A stretch of DNA of 64,000 bases from Litorivicinus sp. (lineage in GTDB: Bacteria > Pseudomonadota > Gammaproteobacteria > Pseudomonadales > Litorivicinaceae), in NCBI GenBank assembly GCA_018401755.1, contig JAGYKJ010000006.1, positions 372,001 to 436,000 of the forward strand, read 5' to 3'. This document shows positions 38,097 to 46,976 of this stretch, piece by piece (position 1 is the stretch's first letter; every line of letters begins with the position of its first letter). A program made the translations under genes and the position numbers. The notes beneath the pieces were generated by a model. The model saw only the letters and a program-made list of their open reading frames with translations. It searched no databases and was not told the DNA's origin.

Positions 38097-38855
38097 GTGA
38101 TGTGCAGATGGTTACGTTATTGGATCGTCGCGTGGTTGTTTTTGCCTCTCGCAGGCATCGCCGCGGATGCGCGCGTGTTTATCCCAGAGCCTTGGCTAGA
38201 TGCGGGCTTGGATCAACACTTGTTTCCACGTTTTATGTTTAAGTCGCGGGTTCGCTTAAGCGCGACCAGTGATGAAACGAAGGCTGATTTTGGGTTGCGA
38301 CCAATGGCCCCTGATGAGTCTGGGGTACACGTTGCAAATGTCGACGAACTGATGGTCGGCCTGGTCGCCGAACAGGCATCACCAAAGGCGATGGCCGTGT
38401 TCGCAGAGTGGCTGAAAAGCGACCCTGGCCGGGCAGCATTACTTGATTTTCAGCTCGCGGGAGTGCCTCTCTTTACGACCCCAAAACGTGTCCAGCCGGT
38501 AGTGGTCGAAGTGGCGTTGACTGGAGATGTGGCGCGCGGTAAGCAACTTTCAGAGCTACATTGCGCGCGATGTCACGTGGTGGATCGTTCCAAACCCTTT
38601 GGCGCTATCGGAAACTCGCCGTCGTTCCATGCGATGCGATCTTTCACGGATTGGTTGCCCACATTTTCAACGTTCTATGGTGCAAATCCACATCGCGCCC
38701 TGATTGCGATTGAATCGATTCAGGATCCGCATACGGATCTTCGTCCTGTCCATATTGCGCGTATCCATCTGACTCTCGATGACGTCTTGGATATTGTGAC
38801 TTTTGTGAGCACGCTTGAACCGCTGGACCTGGGTGCGCCGGTTCAAGCGCGCTAA
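38097..38855 (+). CDS. Periplasmic mono-haem cytochrome c
   Basis: This 252-residue protein has a signal peptide (RWLRYWIVAWLFLPLAGIAAD) and one CxxCH haem site, Cys156-Cys159-His160 (HCARCH). The first 130 residues have no recognisable domain. The haem domain ends near LTLDDVLDIVTFVSTLEPL, as in class I cytochromes. Placed between accessory genes of the formate dehydrogenase, it may take electrons from formate oxidation or serve a linked oxidase. It is convergent with the ferredoxin gene. Confidence 0.8.
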   Translation: MMCRWLRYWIVAWLFLPLAGIAADARVFIPEPWLDAGLDQHLFPRFMFKSRVRLSATSDETKADFGLRPMAPDESGVHVANVDELMVGLVAEQASPKAMAVFAEWLKSDPGRAALLDFQLAGVPLFTTPKRVQPVVVEVALTGDVARGKQLSELHCARCHVVDRSKPFGAIGNSPSFHAMRSFTDWLPTFSTFYGANPHRALIAIESIQDPHTDLRPVHIARIHLTLDDVLDIVTFVSTLEPLDLGAPVQAR

Positions 38856-38857
38856 TC

Positions 38858-40879
38858 CTAACTATCGAGGTAATCGTCCGTGGTTCTTGGCCGGGGGCGA
38901 TTGCCCATCTTCATGGGTGCGTTGTCGTCGTGATATTGCGCATTAATGCGGCAGTCATCGCACATTTGAATCAGCTTGAAATTATCGGAGCCGGTGTACA
39001 TCCAGTGTTTGCCGTTGAGTTTTTCGATGATTCGCTCGATCGTGGATTTGACACCGAATTCCCGTCCGCACTCGACACAAGCAAAGGGTTCTTCACCGTG
39101 TAGGGGGCGGGCGGACAGCACACCTTTGTCTAGATTGAGTTGTGGACTGAGTGTTATGGCCGATTCTGGACAGGTATTCGCGCATATCCCGCACTGGATG
39201 CAGCTATTCTCGGTAAAGTTAATTTCCGGTTTATCCGGGTGGTCGCCGAGGGCGGCTGTTGGACACAGCGAGACACAGGCTAGGCAGAGGGTACATGCAT
39301 CGCCATTGACTTGAATTTCGCCGTAAGGAGCGCCCACAGGGAGCGTAATTGGGGCCTCTATCGATGTGCTGGCACTGGCCTTTGTTGCGTCAGCCAGCGC
39401 GCTGGCAATGAGGCGCACGACATCACGCCGACCACCGATAAGCAGCACCGGGGTAATCGCAGGATCTGGATGTGTTGGTGTGGTTAAGGCGTCAAAGAGT
39501 GCCCCTGGAGACGTCACTTCGAGACGCTGTATGCGTTCAAGAGCGTGCCCCGTCCCAGTTAAAATGGCTTCGGTAATGAGCCATTGCGGATCCAGTGCCT
39601 CACGTTCGGTCTTGGGTCCGATTAGGACAAATACTTGGCTAAAACCAGCACCGAGAGCGGCAAGACATTCTGCATGACCAACCCCTTCGATGTGGTCGAG
39701 CCCGAGTGGAATGACGTCTGAAGGTAAGCCTTCTCCATGGCGCGCCAATAAACGAATCAGCTCCCCACCGAATTCCGCGTCATGGATCAGGAGTCGCGGT
39801 GCAGATTGGGCGTGCGCACGGTAGGTTTCTGCGAGCGTCGCAATGGTGCGCGTGAAATGCTCGAAGGGGGGGTCGGTCATGGTGACTGCACCTGTTGGGC
39901 ACACTGCCGCACAGGACCCACAGCCCGCACACACATTGGAGTCAATGAATACTGTATCGCCTCGGCTCGAGATCGCCTCGGTGGGGCATACATCAAGGCA
40001 GCGCGTGCATCCCGTCTTTTTCGCGCGAGAATGGGCGCAGAGACTTTCCTCGAAGCGGAAGTAAATGGTTTTCTCAAAGGAGCCGATGCGATCCAGTGCT
40101 TTTGGCACGAGCGCCCTCAGTGCAACCTCGTCGGTTGGTGAGGCCCAGAAATATCCGTTGCGCTTATGATGGGCCGGAAACGCGGGATCGAGGCCTCGGA
40201 CGTCAATAAAGATGTCGCATTTGGATTTGGCGCCATCGCGAGGAGCGGTAAAGGCGATACGTCCACGGCCTGTCGGCACCATTTCAGCGAATTGATCAAT
40301 GATGATCGTGAATCCACCCAATGCGCCCGAGACTTCACGTAAGGTACCGCGCGTCACATCATAGGCAGCCGTGGGTTCCTTCAGCTTTGGTTCGTCAGTG
40401 ATTATGATCGTCACGCCTAGCGTCGGTGTGAGCTGGCTAGCAAGCCATTCACAAGCGGCTTGAGGCCCCACGATGCAGCAGACGCCCTGAGATTCAATGG
40501 TTTTCAGGGGGGCCATCGGTTGGGAGAGTGTCGCTGCTTTAATGAGAGCGGCTTGCTTCGCCTCCACTTGTTTCTGATTCGCATTGGTTGGTGCCCAGCC
40601 CGCGCGATCTCGGATATCAATGGCCATAAAGGGGGCGGCACGGCCTGAGGTGGCGATGATTTCTTCGCTCAGTCGATCAAACAGCTGTGCTTGTTGTCCG
40701 CAGGTGACAATCACTTCACCGTCAGCGCTCAAGGCAGCCGCGACGCGATCGAGGTCCCCGGTGCAGAGTCCTGATGACGTCACAACCTGGTGCGCACCTG
40801 CCGCTTTTTGAAGTAGTTCCGGATTCGCGGTTTGGGTGTTGGCACAGTCACACACGAGCAATGTGCGTTGTTGCGTCAT
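38858..40879 (-). CDS. Multi-ferredoxin 4Fe-4S protein of the formate dehydrogenase island
   Basis: This 673-residue cytoplasmic protein starts MTQQRTLLVCDCANTQTANP; ATG 40879 follows GGAGAT, so the earlier ATG 40897 is not used. Two double-cluster ferredoxin domains are visible: CTRCLDVCPTEAIS with CAGCGSCAAVCPTGAV near residues 285-330, and CTLCLACVSLCPTAAL with CIQCGICANTCPESAI near 530-575. A CVECG...MCDDC pair near the end could bind zinc or a cluster. Between the ferredoxins is an MvhD-like stretch. It is commonly found with DUF3305/DUF3306 and FdnGHI-type dehydrogenases, but its electron partners are unknown. Confidence 0.8.
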   Translation of the reverse strand: MTQQRTLLVCDCANTQTANPELLQKAAGAHQVVTSSGLCTGDLDRVAAALSADGEVIVTCGQQAQLFDRLSEEIIATSGRAAPFMAIDIRDRAGWAPTNANQKQVEAKQAALIKAATLSQPMAPLKTIESQGVCCIVGPQAACEWLASQLTPTLGVTIIITDEPKLKEPTAAYDVTRGTLREVSGALGGFTIIIDQFAEMVPTGRGRIAFTAPRDGAKSKCDIFIDVRGLDPAFPAHHKRNGYFWASPTDEVALRALVPKALDRIGSFEKTIYFRFEESLCAHSRAKKTGCTRCLDVCPTEAISSRGDTVFIDSNVCAGCGSCAAVCPTGAVTMTDPPFEHFTRTIATLAETYRAHAQSAPRLLIHDAEFGGELIRLLARHGEGLPSDVIPLGLDHIEGVGHAECLAALGAGFSQVFVLIGPKTEREALDPQWLITEAILTGTGHALERIQRLEVTSPGALFDALTTPTHPDPAITPVLLIGGRRDVVRLIASALADATKASASTSIEAPITLPVGAPYGEIQVNGDACTLCLACVSLCPTAALGDHPDKPEINFTENSCIQCGICANTCPESAITLSPQLNLDKGVLSARPLHGEEPFACVECGREFGVKSTIERIIEKLNGKHWMYTGSDNFKLIQMCDDCRINAQYHDDNAPMKMGNRPRPRTTDDYLDS

Positions 40880-40958
40880 ATCGGAATCTCCTGCCAAGTG
40901 ATGGCTTGTTATTGCTGAATCAGATCACACAGTGCTATCTAGTGCATCAAAGTTCAAG

Positions 40959-40981
40959 GATTTGAAATTCCGTTTCAAATC
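40959..40981. promoter_or_regulatory. Inverted repeat operator in the divergent formate-island promoter
   Basis: GATTTGAAA at 40959-40967 and TTTCAAATC at 40973-40981 are perfect reverse complements with a 5-bp spacer. The element lies between the ferredoxin gene (minus) and DUF3305 (plus) and overlaps a possible plus-strand -35 (TTGAAA, 40962-40967), with a TAGAAT -10 at 40983-40988. It is a good candidate site for a regulator controlling both directions. Confidence 0.5.
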
Positions 40982-41030
40982 TTAGAATGTATTGTCATGG
41001 ATGATCAGACTGATGAGAGTGACGTAGTTA

Positions 41031-41615
41031 ATGGCGGAAGACAATCGAACGAGTGCATGGCGGCGCAGCCTCCCATTGGGCGTGATGGTTCGCCGGACCC
41101 CAGGCGTTACGCAGTGGGCTCAGTGGGTATGGACCCCGGTTGCCGTCGTGCCAGGGGCACCTGATGCCTTCTGGAAACCGATGCGCGAAGACGGCAATGT
41201 CATTGATTATTTAGCGGGTGTGGCTGAATTGACGCTGTATCGGAGTGACGTGGAGGCCTATAAGGTTTCGTTAAACATGGAAGCGCCCTCGCTGTGGGTG
41301 ATTTTGGTTCCTGATTCAATCGGCGCTTCACCGAGTGACTGGGTCGTTGGAGCGGTCACAGCATCCGCCTACGAAGCGCAGGACGCGCTCGACAGTGGCG
41401 AGAATTTGGTCGAAGCTGTTCCCATGTCTGAAGGCTTGGCTGCGTGGGTTAATGAATTTGTTGATCTGCACTACGAGGATGAGCCCTTTCAAAAACGGCA
41501 ACGTGATCGTGCCCAAGTAGATCGCGTGGAAGATGGTCGCGGTGATCCGCGTATCAGCCAGACAACGGATGTGTATCGGTCTCCCCGCGCGCAAAAATTA
41601 AGAAAGGACCATTGA
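41031..41615 (+). CDS. DUF3305 domain protein
   Basis: This 194-residue protein has the DUF3305 pattern: SLPLGVMVRRTPGVTQWAQWVW, then VEAYKVSLNMEAPSLWVIL and VTASAYEAQD. It is cytoplasmic, acidic towards the end, and of unknown function. DUF3305-DUF3306-TorD is a recurrent order before periplasmic formate dehydrogenases. It overlaps or abuts DUF3306. Confidence 0.85.
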   Translation: MAEDNRTSAWRRSLPLGVMVRRTPGVTQWAQWVWTPVAVVPGAPDAFWKPMREDGNVIDYLAGVAELTLYRSDVEAYKVSLNMEAPSLWVILVPDSIGASPSDWVVGAVTASAYEAQDALDSGENLVEAVPMSEGLAAWVNEFVDLHYEDEPFQKRQRDRAQVDRVEDGRGDPRISQTTDVYRSPRAQKLRKDH

Positions 41616-41617
41616 CT

Positions 41618-42312
41618 GTGCAAGACGAGGATCTGATGAACCGCTGGGCTCTCCGACGGAAGCGGGTGCAAGAAGAGGCTGAGGCCCTGGATCGTGCCGA
41701 GCGAGACGCGGCGACGGCTGAAGGCGAGGCTGCCATTGCCAGCGAGTTGGCTGAAGAGACGCTGACAGAGGAGGAATTGTTAGCGAAGTGGGAACTGCCG
41801 AACCCTGACGAGGTGGTGTCCGGCGATGACTTAACCGGTTTTTTCAAAGAAGGCGTTCCCGAGTTCATTCGCCGTCGTGCGCTGCGTGCCTTGTGGGTGA
41901 GTAACCCGATTCTGGCAAATCTGGACGGCCTGAATGATTACGATACTGATTTCACAATCATCGAGCCGATTATTTCATCATCCTATACGGCTGGGGTTGG
42001 ATACGCGAAAAAGGTGATTGAACAGGCCTTTGCAGATATGCCTGATTCTGAGACCCATTCTGTTCGTCCGCCTGACGCGATTCGGACGCTCGCGGGTACA
42101 GAGCCCGCGCTCCTAGAATCCGAGGACTCCGAGGGGGTCTCTGAGAAAATGCTGAGAACCCGCCGGTTGAAAATGATGCATTGCAGAATGCATCCCGTGA
42201 CCGGGCGGCGCATACTCAGAGTGTGTCGGAGGAGGGTCGCCTGTCAGGGGATTCCGAAGAGACGGCATCGTTAATCCATCGATATCCTGCGCGGATGCGA
42301 TTTGATAGTTAG
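41618..42312 (+). CDS. DUF3306 domain protein, frameshifted near the 3' end
   Basis: The N-terminus (MNRWALRRKRVQEE) and the stretch WELPNPDEVVSGDDLTGFF match DUF3306. The continuous frame ends at 42274 with an arginine-rich tail unlike the family. One extra A in the A4 run at 42146-42149 would give an acidic tail (ENAENPPVENDAL ... SEEGRLSGDSEETASL) ending RYPARMRF and the TAG at 42310-42312. I consider the latter the original protein. GTG 41618 is nine bases from AAGGA; TTG 41612 is an alternative. Function unknown; likely a dehydrogenase maturation factor. Confidence 0.75.
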
Positions 42313-42337
42313 CGGGCCGAGGACGAAAAAGACTTGA

Positions 42338-42356
42338 ATCCAGAATGGATCTGGAT
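42338..42356. promoter_or_regulatory. Inverted repeat within the TorD-gene promoter
   Basis: ATCCAGA (42338-42344) and TCTGGAT (42350-42356) are perfect reverse complements with a 5-bp spacer. They sit between TTGAAT (42334-42339) and TATTCT (42356-42361), which are 16 bp apart and resemble a sigma-70 promoter. An operator between -35 and -10 would allow tight control of the downstream dehydrogenase genes. Confidence 0.45.
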
Positions 42357-42393
42357 ATTCTAATTCATGATTTGAGATAAGAACGGAGAGGCT

Positions 42394-43008
42394 GTGAGCC
42401 AAAATGCCGTCATGCAGTGCCCTAAATCCCTCATGGACGAGGATGTATCGAGAGCACAGCTCTATCAACTACTTGGCCAGTTGTTAACGGATCCACCAAC
42501 CGCTGAGTTACTCGATGGAATGGCGTCGCTGCAAGGCGATGACACTGAGATTGGTCGCGCCACGAAAACACTTGCTTCGGTGTCCTCAAAAGTCACTGCC
42601 GACGATGTGGAGCGCGAGTACAACGCGTTGTTTATCGGACTTGGGCGTGGTGAGATCCTGCCCTACGCCAGTTATTATTTGACCGGCTTTCTAAACGAAA
42701 AACCCTTAGCGATTCTCCGGCAAACCCTGGCAACCTTGGGGGCTGCGCGTGCGGAAGGCGTGTCCGAACCTGAGGATCATGCGGGGTTTCTGTGCCAAGT
42801 GATGGCTGGATTGATCACGGGAAGTTTTCAGTCAGGCCCTGCATCTATCGCCCAGCAAAAAGCTTTTTTCGAGGCTCACATCGCGCCGTGGATGAAGCTT
42901 GTATTTAGCGATATTGAGCGAGCAGAGAGCGCAGTGTTATATGCCCCAATCGGTACGTTGGGACGGCATTTTATCGATGTGGAAGCTGACGCATTCCGCA
43001 TGGAATAG
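42394..43008 (+). CDS. TorD/DmsD-family chaperone
   Basis: This 204-residue helical protein fits the TorD family (ARAQLYQLLGQLLTDPP-like start and VEREYNALFIGLGRGEILPYASYYLTGF in the middle). Such chaperones bind the Tat signal and guide cofactor insertion into molybdoenzymes. The GTG at 42394 follows ACGGAGAGG. It precedes the Tat-target protein and formate dehydrogenase genes, its likely clients. Confidence 0.87.
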   Translation: MSQNAVMQCPKSLMDEDVSRAQLYQLLGQLLTDPPTAELLDGMASLQGDDTEIGRATKTLASVSSKVTADDVEREYNALFIGLGRGEILPYASYYLTGFLNEKPLAILRQTLATLGAARAEGVSEPEDHAGFLCQVMAGLITGSFQSGPASIAQQKAFFEAHIAPWMKLVFSDIERAESAVLYAPIGTLGRHFIDVEADAFRME

Positions 43009-43067
43009 GTTTTGGGATGTTCCCAAAAAGGCCGGGCTTGCCCGGAGTGTGTGAAATGGAGGTGTCT

Positions 43068-43259
43068 ATGGACCGCCAATTAAAGGCTGAAGGACGGAGA
43101 AGCTTCTTGAAGCTGGCTGCGACTGGAGTGCCCGCGGCAGTGGCCGCAATGGCAGCCGGAACGCAAGCAGTTGCTGGTGTCACAGTTGAGACAGAGCAAA
43201 CGCTTGGGCTTCGGAAAACAGAGCACGTCAAGAAGTATCTTGACTCAGCTCGGTTCTGA
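43068..43259 (+). CDS. Formate dehydrogenase region Tat-target small protein
   Basis: This 63-residue protein has a twin-arginine signal (GRRSFLKLAATGVPAAV) and a conserved C-terminus ending TEHVKKYLDSARF. It matches the small Tat-signal proteins found just upstream of formate dehydrogenase catalytic subunits. ATG 43068 follows TGGAGGTGTCT; the frame is open back to 43017. The role is unknown, possibly a small subunit or an export aid. Confidence 0.85.
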   Translation: MDRQLKAEGRRSFLKLAATGVPAAVAAMAAGTQAVAGVTVETEQTLGLRKTEHVKKYLDSARF

Positions 43260-43356
43260 GAAATAGATACCACGGTGCTTGTGGGTTGCGTGAGGCTCCA
43301 CTTGCACTTTTGGTGTTGTTTTTCAGAAAGATAACAGGAACAAAAAGGAAACCAAC

Positions 43357-46248
43357 ATGTTAAGAAAGAAGACCAATGGGGTGGCATTCGGCTCCCGTGC
43401 TGGGTCTCTGCTTTCGACGCTCGGTTCCCAGAAAGTTGACCGTCGTGCGTTTTTACGCGCATCTGGTCTAGCTGTCGGAGGAATTGCAGCGTTGTCACTA
43501 TCTGGTGGCAAAGTGCAAGCAGCGGCACATTCAAGTGCTTCAGGTAAAGTCGAAATTGTGAAGAGTGTGTGTACACACTGTTCGGTCGGCTGTACGGTTG
43601 AAGCAGAAGTTCAAAATGGCGTTTGGGTTGGGCAAGAGCCTGGCTGGGACAGCCCATTCAACCTCGGCGCACATTGCGCGAAAGGTGCCGCAGTGCGTGA
43701 GCACCGCCCATGGCGAGCGTCGACTGAAGTACCCAATGAAGCTGGTCAATGGTGAGTGGACTCGAATTTCTTGGCAGGATGCGATCAATGAGATCGGCGA
43801 CCAGATGCTGAAGATTCGCAATGAGTCAGGCCCCGATTCGGTGTACTGGCTGGGTTCTGCAAAGAGCAATAACGAAGGCGCGTACCTGTTCCGTAAGTTT
43901 GCGGCGTATTGGGGAACCAACAACGTTGACCATCAGGCGCGGATCTGTCACTCCACCACAGTAGCCGGTGTTGCGAACACCTGGGGCTATGGTGCGATGA
44001 CTAACTCCTACAATGATATCCACAACTCAAAAGCGATCTTCCTGATTGGGGGTAACCCCGCTGAAGCGCACCCTGTGTCGTTACTGCATATCTTGAAGGC
44101 GAAAGAGCAGAATAATGCGCCCTTAATCGTCTGCGATCCACGTTTTACGCGGACTGCAGCGCACGCTGATGAATATGTTCGCTTCCGTCCAGGTTCCGAT
44201 GTCGCTCTCATATGGGGCATTTTGTGGCACATCTTCGAGAATGGTTGGGAAGACAAAGGGTTCATCCGTACCCGGACTTGGGGAATGGATCAGATTAGAC
44301 CAGAGATTTCGAAGTGGAATCCTGCTGAAGTCGAGCGTGTAACTGGTGTTCCAGGTGCGCAACTTGAGCGCGTCGCGAAAACACTGGCCAACAATCGTCC
44401 TGGCACTGTGATCTGGTGTATGGGTGGTACCCAGCACACCAACGGTAACAACAATACCCGCGCATACTGCATTCTGCAGTTGGCACTGGGGAACATGGGT
44501 GTTGCTGGCGGTGGTACGAATATTTTCCGTGGCCACGACAACGTGCAGGGTGCAACCGATTTGGGTGTGCTCGCGGATACCCTGCCTGGGTACTACGGCT
44601 TAGCCGCAGGCTCTTGGGCGCATTGGGCGCGCGTTTGGGAAGAAGATCTCGACTGGTTGAAAGGTCGATTTGCGACCATGGCTGGAAAGGATGGCAAGCA
44701 GAAGCTGATGATGAACGAAACTGGTATTCCAGTCTCTCGTTGGATCGATGGCGTCTTGGAAGCCAAAGAAAACCTGGGTCAGCCTGACAACACACGTGCA
44801 ATGGTCCTTTGGGGTCATGCACCAAACTCCCAGACACGGATGAAGGAAATGAAAACGGCAATGGAAAAACTCGACCTCTTGGTCGTTGTTGATCCGTTCC
44901 CAACCGTGTCTGCAGTCCTGCATGACCGTAAAGATGGAGCCTACTTGCTGCCAGCGACCACTCAGTTCGAGACCTATGGGTCTGTGACTGCGTCGAACCG
45001 CTCGTTACAGTGGCGTGAGAAGGTGGTCGAGCCTCTGTTCGAATCAAAGCCTGATCACACCATCATCAAGCTGTTCGCCGACAAGTTTGGCTTTAGTGAT
45101 CGGATGTTCCGGAACATTAAGGTCAATGGTGATGAGCCGCTGATTGAAGACATCACCCGCGAGTTCAACCGTGGGATGTGGACAATCGGCTACACTGGCC
45201 AGTCACCAGAGCGGATGCGTGCGCACATGCAGAACCAGCACACCTTTGATCGCACCACCTTGCGTGCTGTCGGTGGTCCATGCGATGGCGATTTCTATGG
45301 GATGCCATGGCCATGCTGGGGTACTGCAGAGATGAAGCACCCAGGTACAGCGAACCTGTACGACATGTCGATTCCGGTTTCGAAAGGTGGTTTGACCTTC
45401 CGTGCGCGGTTTGGTGTTGAGCGTGATGGCCAAAGCTTGTTGGCTGACGGTGTGTATTCGAAGGATTCCGAGATCAAAGACGGATATCCAGAGTTCACCA
45501 TGCAGATGCTGATGGATCTGGGCTGGGACAAGGATCTGACTGCCGACGAGCGCGCTGCGATCGACAAGGTGGCTGGTGCGAAGACCAACTGGAAGACCGA
45601 CCTGTCAGGCGGGATTCAGCGCGTTGCGATCAAGCACGAGTGTGCGCCCTTCGGTAACGCGAAAGCGCGGGCTGTGGTCTGGAACTTCCCAGATCCAATT
45701 CCGTTGCATCGTGAGCCGTTGTACACCGCACGCTATGACCTTGTGAAGGATTATCCGACCTATGCGGATAAGACATTCTGGCGTGTACCCGACCATGTAC
45801 GCATCCATCCAGAAGACAGACTTCTCGAAGGATTTCCCAATCGTGTTGACCTCTGGTCGACTGGTTGAGTACGAGGGTGGTGGTGATGAAACCCGTTCAA
45901 ACCCATGGTTGGCAGAGCTCCAGCAAGAGATGTTCATCGAGGTGAATCCGCGTGATGCGAACAACCTGAACATTCGTGATGGTGCTGATGTCTGGGTGGA
46001 AGGACCGGAAGGGGCACGCATTAAAGTGAAGGCGATGGTGACAAACCGCGTTGGCACTGGTGTGGCGTTCATGCCGTTCCACTTCGGCGGGCATTTTGAA
46101 GGGAAGGACCTCCGCGGAAAGTATCCGAAGGGTGCCGATCCATTATGTGCTTGGTGAATCCACCAATACTGTTCAAACGTACGGCTATGACTCGGTCACT
46201 CAAATGCAAGAGACCAAGGCAACGCTGTGCAGAATCATGCCAGCTTAA
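43357..46248 (+). pseudogene. Formate dehydrogenase catalytic (alpha) subunit, three frameshifts
   Basis: The reconstructed protein has about 962 residues: a Tat signal (DRRAFLRASG), the 4Fe-4S site CTHCSVGC with a later CAKGAAV, and the bis-MGD domains. The metal ligand is Cys197 (RICHSTTV), so this is not a selenoprotein. As written, the frame changes at about 43705 (one extra C), 45788-45790 (one extra C) and 46143-46144 (one extra T). The pieces are 43357-43755, 43565-45868, 45762-46157 and up to TAA 46248. Protein similarity to the family is uninterrupted across each junction. If real, the enzyme is dead; if assembly errors, it is a periplasmic formate:quinone/cytochrome dehydrogenase. 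Confidence 0.88.
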
Positions 46249-46262
46249 GGAGGACGTGAGAT

Positions 46263-46874
46263 ATGTCACTCGGAGGAAAAGCGCGCGCAAAGTTTCTTTG
46301 CGACGCAGAACGCTGCATTGAATGTAATGCATGCGTAACGGCATGTAAGAACGAGCACGAAGTGCCTTGGGGAATTAACCGTCGTCGTGTTGTCACGATC
46401 AACGACGGGAAGCCTGGAGAGCGTTCGATCTCAGTTGCTTGCATGCATTGTTCAGACGCACCCTGCATGGCAGTGTGCCCTGTAGACTGCTTCTACCAGA
46501 CAGACGATGGCATCGTATTGCACTCGAAAGATCTGTGTATTGGTTGTGGTTACTGCTTCTACGCCTGCCCATTTGGTGCGCCGCAGTTCCCTCAAGCCGG
46601 CAACTTCGGTTCGCGCGGTAAGATGGACAAGTGCACTTTCTGTGCTGGCGGTCCGGAAGAGGCCCACTCGGAAGCAGAGTTCCAGAAGTATGGACGCAAC
46701 CGTGTTGCAGAGGGCAAGTTGCCAGTCTGCGCCGAAATGTGTTCGACCAAGGCCCTGTTAGCCGGCGACGGTGATGATGTGTCCGCGATTTATCGCGAGC
46801 GTGTCGTGACCCGTGGTTTCGGTTCAGGTGCATGGGGCTGGGGCTCGGCGTACGGCCAGCAAACTGGCGGTTAA
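46263..46874 (+). CDS. Formate dehydrogenase iron-sulfur (beta) subunit, FDH3 type
   Basis: This 203-residue protein carries four 4Fe-4S clusters. Cysteine groups are visible in CIECNACVTACKNEH, CMHCSDAPCMAVCP, CIGCGYCFYACPFG and CTFCAGG with a later PVCAEMC. It has no signal of its own and would be exported with the alpha subunit. AAGGAGG precedes the ATG 46263. It relays electrons from the Mo/W site to the cytochrome b subunit. This gene is intact, unlike its neighbours. Confidence 0.93.
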   Translation: MSLGGKARAKFLCDAERCIECNACVTACKNEHEVPWGINRRRVVTINDGKPGERSISVACMHCSDAPCMAVCPVDCFYQTDDGIVLHSKDLCIGCGYCFYACPFGAPQFPQAGNFGSRGKMDKCTFCAGGPEEAHSEAEFQKYGRNRVAEGKLPVCAEMCSTKALLAGDGDDVSAIYRERVVTRGFGSGAWGWGSAYGQQTGG

Positions 46875-46926
46875 TTCCAAGACGGAATTAACAACCATCA
46901 AGGACGGTGGGCGCATCTGCGCCCAC
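46871..46926. other. Two tandem hairpins between beta and gamma subunit genes
   Basis: TTAATTCC (46871-46878) pairs with GGAATTAA (46884-46891) around a 5-base loop, and GTGGGCGCA (46907-46915) pairs with TGCGCCCAC (46918-46926) around two bases. Neither is followed by a T-run, so they look like RNA stability or processing elements setting subunit ratios rather than full terminators. Confidence 0.5.
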
Positions 46927-46976
46927 TGTTCGTTCTTAAGCAAATTGAGAGCTGCGCGAGCAGTCAAGGGGTCGAC

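Noticed and set aside
43940-43955. Possible selenocysteine site in formate dehydrogenase
   Set aside because: The metal ligand codon is TGT (Cys197 in RICHSTTV), not TGA. The stops in the gene lie at frame breaks and have no Sec context.
44295-45047. 250-codon open frame on the minus strand
   Set aside because: It lies wholly inside the formate dehydrogenase catalytic gene, and its translation is Arg/Pro/Ser-rich with no family motif, typical of an antisense shadow.
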